From contig FR878271.1 of assembly GCA_000434335.1 (NCBI GenBank), positions 2,270-10,839 of the forward strand: DNA of 8,570 nucleotides. The letters run 5' to 3'. The position numbers and the translations under genes were made by a program. Below, one piece after another: positions 6,571 through 8,570 of this stretch. The notes below the pieces were generated by a model. That model did no database searches and was not told where the DNA came from. It saw only the letters and a list, made by a program, of their open reading frames with translations. The stretch comes from Clostridium sp. CAG:492. GTDB lineage: Bacteria > Bacillota > Clostridia > TANB77 > CAG-508. Positions within the stretch are counted from its first letter, which is position 1. The number at the start of each line of letters is the position of its first letter.

Positions 6571-7331
6571 AAAATATATTAAACTATGAATCACAAATAT
6601 ATTCAGTAAAAACAAACGACTTTGAAGGTCCATTAGACCTATTATGTCATTTGATAGATAAAAATAAAATGAACATCTGTGATATTGATATAAGCAATAT
6701 CACAGATCAATATATACAATACTTAAATGCCATGGAAGAGCTAGATTTAGAAATAGCAAGTGAATTTGTTATAATGGCATCAACACTATTATATTTAAAA
6801 TCAAAAACATTATTACCAGTATTAGAAAATGTAGAAGAAGAGGAAAAAGAGCTAACAGAAGAAGAGCTTTTAAGAAGAATAATTGAATACAAAAAATATA
6901 AAGAAGTATCTGAAAAATTAAAAGAATTTTATGCAGAAAACTCAAAAAGATTTTATAAAGAGCCAGAAAAGATAAAATTTCCAAAAAAAGAGCTTGAGTT
7001 AGATTCAAATTATTCAGTAATAGTAAAAGCCTACACCAAGGTAATAGAAAAAAATAAAAAAAGATTAAATCAAAATGCAAAAAACATCCAAAAAATAGCA
7101 ATAACAGATACATACACAGTAGGAAGTAAAGTAAAAGAAATGTACAGAGAGCTAATAAAACACGACAAATTTGTATTCAATAATTTATTTTCACAAAAAC
7201 AATGCAACAAAGTAGAAGTAGTAACAGCATTTACAGGATTACTAGAAATGTCAAGAAGAAGCAAAGTTCAAACATCACAACAAAACTTATTTGGAGATAT
7301 TTTAGTAGAAAAACATAAAAGAAATACTTAA
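6567..7331 (+). CDS. scpA: Segregation and condensation protein A (kleisin)
   Basis: A 254-residue kleisin that bridges the heads of the SMC dimer in the chromosome-condensing SMC-ScpAB complex. N-terminal SMC-neck binding part: FEGPLDLLCHLIDKNK (19-34) and ASEFVIMASTLLYLKSKTLLP (64-84). The central part (about 88-145) is acidic then Lys-rich, where ScpB dimers normally bind. The C-terminal winged-helix part that binds the SMC head has VEVVTAFTGLLEMSRRSKV (216-234) and ends QQNLFGDILVE. Length is usual. The ATG overlaps the recX stop (ATGA) and has its own AAGGGAG (6554-6560), so it appears to be the third gene of a recA-recX-scpA transcript. ScpB, its partner and usual next gene, is not downstream. 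A perfect 13-bp inverted repeat lies in codons 37-47. Confidence 0.95.
   Translation: MKNILNYESQIYSVKTNDFEGPLDLLCHLIDKNKMNICDIDISNITDQYIQYLNAMEELDLEIASEFVIMASTLLYLKSKTLLPVLENVEEEEKELTEEELLRRIIEYKKYKEVSEKLKEFYAENSKRFYKEPEKIKFPKKELELDSNYSVIVKAYTKVIEKNKKRLNQNAKNIQKIAITDTYTVGSKVKEMYRELIKHDKFVFNNLFSQKQCNKVEVVTAFTGLLEMSRRSKVQTSQQNLFGDILVEKHKRNT
6675..6707 (+). repeat. Perfect inverted repeat inside scpA
   Basis: ATCTGTGATATTG (6675-6687) and CAATATCACAGAT (6695-6707) are exact reverse complements with a 7-base loop, ATATAAG. The element encodes the middle of the N-terminal kleisin domain (around NICDIDISNIT). It is not followed by a T run, so it is not a classical terminator. Its function, if any, is unknown. 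Confidence 0.85.
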
Positions 7332-7335
7332 ATCT

Positions 7336-7372
7336 TTGATATTGTGAAAATATTAACAAGTTTTAGTTTTTA
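7336..7372 (+). terminator. Weak terminator-like hairpin after scpA
   Basis: TTGATATT (7336-7343) and AATATTAA (7349-7356) can pair around GTGAA with one G-U pair, and TTTTAGTTTTTAT follows within five bases. The stem is almost entirely A-U, so its stability is low. It may end some of the recA-recX-scpA transcripts. The rest of the gap up to the DUF2953 gene holds no gene and only poor promoter matches (a TATAAT at 7371-7376 without a spaced -35). Confidence 0.25.
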
Positions 7373-7465
7373 TAATAAATTTAAAATTAATGAATTAAAG
7401 TAATGACAATGTTAATAAGAAAATTAAATATAAAATGAATTAAATAAAGAAATTTGGAAAAAATA

Positions 7466-7505
7466 ACTAGTAATATATAAGGAGAAAATCATATATGTTA
7501 CTAGT
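7466..7505 (+). promoter_or_regulatory. Hairpin with RBS in loop and start codon in stem (DUF2953 gene)
   Basis: ACTAGTAATATATA (7466-7479) pairs over 14 positions with TATATGTTACTAGT (7492-7505), with one U-G pair at 7474/7497. The 12-base loop (7480-7491) carries AGGAG at its 5' side, and the ATG (7495-7497) is within the 3' arm. The pairing is seen directly. That it controls translation, for example by temperature or ribosome coupling, is inference. Confidence 0.65.
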
Positions 7506-8145
7506 ATTTTTTATTCTTGTAATTATAATTGTGCTCATAGCGACAACAGAATTAAGACTATGTGTATCTATAAAAGATATGAGTTTTAAATCATATTTAA
7601 AAATATATGTATTAAAATCAATATTGATTGCAAAGATAGATTTAACTAAAAAAAGAAAAAAATATATAAAAAATAAAAGAATTCAAAAACAATTTAAAAA
7701 TTTATCAAAAAATAAAACAAGGTTTATTAAGGAAATATATTTAATTTTAAAAGATATTAAATTAAATTTAAAAAAGTTAGATTTAAAAATAGATATATCA
7801 ACAACAGACTGTATTTTAACTTCATATGCAGTATTCATATTATCAAACATAATAGCATTTTTTATAAAATTTACAAATGTAAAGATTAATTTAAAAAATT
7901 TTAAATACGTGATTAATCCATTATATGTAAATCAAAAGATTTTAAATATTAAATTAGACTGTATAATAACAACCAATTTGGTGCATATTATCAGTATATT
8001 GTATAAAAATCTTAAGAAATGGAGATGTGATGTAAATGGAAATGAAACATCCAATAGATGGTCTTATGGTAACTGCAATGAACAGTATAAAAGAAATGAT
8101 AGACGTAAATACAATAATTGGAGACCCAATACAAGCACTAAATAA
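7495..8145 (+). CDS. DUF2953 family membrane protein
   Basis: A 216-residue protein of unknown function. Residues about 2-17 are one hydrophobic N-terminal helix. A very basic middle follows (about 51-75: KKRKKYIKNKR and similar). The C-terminal half carries the family's recognisable pattern: LDLKIDISTTDCILTSYAVFI (95-115), a hydrophobic stretch about 109-125, INPLYVNQ (140-147), and LVHIISILY (162-170). DUF2953 genes commonly sit just before ytfJ/gerW in Clostridia, as here, which supports the call and suggests a sporulation link. AAGGAG (7479-7484) lies ten bases before the ATG, within a hairpin. Residues 181-216 are Asn/Arg-rich, unlike the rest, and are read through the start of gerW in another frame. 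The functional protein may effectively end near NLKKWR. Confidence 0.78.
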   Translation: MLLVFFILVIIIVLIATTELRLCVSIKDMSFKSYLKIYVLKSILIAKIDLTKKRKKYIKNKRIQKQFKNLSKNKTRFIKEIYLILKDIKLNLKKLDLKIDISTTDCILTSYAVFILSNIIAFFIKFTNVKINLKNFKYVINPLYVNQKILNIKLDCIITTNLVHIISILYKNLKKWRCDVNGNETSNRWSYGNCNEQYKRNDRRKYNNWRPNTSTK

Positions 8146-8570
8146 TACTGTAATAATACCAATTTCAAAAGTTGGATTTGGATTCGCAGCAGGTGGCTGT
8201 GAATTTAATGATGAAACAGTAAATTCATACAACAGAAAAGAAAAAGAAGAAAATATAAACTACAGATTACCATTTGGAGGAGGTAGTGGTGCAGGTGTTA
8301 ATATAACTCCAGTAGCATTTTTAATAGTTCAAAATGATTCAGTAAAATTATTAGAAGCAACACACGCATCAGTATTAGACAAACTAGTAGAATATGTTCC
8401 AGATGCTATAGAAAAAATTAATCAACTTTTTAATAAAAAATTAGATAATCAAAAAAAAGAAGAAGAATATGAAGAGTATGATGAGTACGACGATGATTTA
8501 GATTGGGATGATGAAGAAAATTTTGAAAATGAATATTTAGAGTATGACAGTACTGAAAACGAAAAAGATG
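8036..8570 (+). CDS. gerW: Sporulation protein YtfJ/GerW, 3' end beyond the window
   Basis: The first 178 residues of a GerW (YtfJ) family protein; the frame is open to the window end. In Bacillus it is a forespore protein needed for L-alanine-triggered spore germination. Typical motifs: HPIDGLMVTAMNSIKEMIDVNTIIGDP (5-31), IIPISKVGFGFAAGG (40-54), LPFGGGSGAGVNITPVAFLIV (78-98), and the helical VLDKLVEYVPDAIEKI (113-128). Usual family members end shortly after this. Here a very acidic tail follows from about residue 142 (22 of the last 37 visible residues are Asp or Glu, with several Tyr). GGAG at 8021-8024 is eleven bases before the chosen ATG; ATG 8042 is the alternative. This gene was read directly from the sequence. 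It overlaps the DUF2953 frame by 110 bases. Confidence 0.92.
   Translation, partial: MEMKHPIDGLMVTAMNSIKEMIDVNTIIGDPIQALNNTVIIPISKVGFGFAAGGCEFNDETVNSYNRKEKEENINYRLPFGGGSGAGVNITPVAFLIVQNDSVKLLEATHASVLDKLVEYVPDAIEKINQLFNKKLDNQKKEEEYEEYDEYDDDLDWDDEENFENEYLEYDSTENEKD

Noticed and set aside
7403..7434. Promoter ATGACA ... TATAAA before the DUF2953 gene
   Set aside because: The 20-base spacer is outside the normal range; AT-rich DNA gives many such partial matches.
8020..8145. Frameshift joining DUF2953 and gerW
   Set aside because: Each gene has its own start and both protein patterns are complete without a fusion; they are separate families that are normally adjacent.

Overview
The window is a strongly AT-rich stretch (by eye about three quarters A+T) with every supported gene on the + strand, TAA as the usual stop, AGA as the dominant arginine codon and ATA common for isoleucine. 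Strong Shine-Dalgarno sites (AGGAGG-type), three sporulation-associated genes (ymdB, spoVS, gerW/ytfJ) and the gene types present point to a low-GC, endospore-forming or spore-descended Clostridia-like Firmicute, probably one of the very AT-rich gut lineages. The standard genetic code fits all genes. I see no CRISPR array, tRNA, rRNA, insertion sequence or phage module.

Layout: (1) 112-3603, a probable three-gene unit: a membrane-anchored SH3b-GH25 muramidase, a helical coiled-coil protein I do not recognise, and a DAACS-family symporter with unusual motif residues. It is closed by a strong hairpin terminator that contains the symporter stop codon. (2) 3693-4905, ymdB (phosphodiesterase) and spoVS, with a spoVS promoter candidate and a terminator after spoVS. 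(3) 4941-7331, recA-recX-scpA, driven by tandem sigma-A-like promoters, with a near-consensus Gram-positive LexA box over the expected recA start point. recX and scpA overlap by ATGA. (4) 7332-8570, a 163-base gap where scpB would normally lie, then a DUF2953 membrane protein whose ribosome-binding site and start codon sit in a 14-bp hairpin, then gerW/ytfJ, cut by the window end and overlapping the DUF2953 frame by 110 bases.

Working together: region 3 joins DNA repair (RecA, RecX) to the SMC kleisin ScpA in one apparent SOS-responsive transcript. Regions 2 and 4 carry conserved genes of sporulation and developmental control. Region 1 looks like an envelope/transport accessory unit. Nothing here is a clearly new multi-gene system. 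The points most worth a second look are the hairpin that encloses the DUF2953 start, the missing scpB beside a LexA-linked scpA, the substituted ion and substrate motifs of the symporter, and the unrecognised coiled-coil gene.
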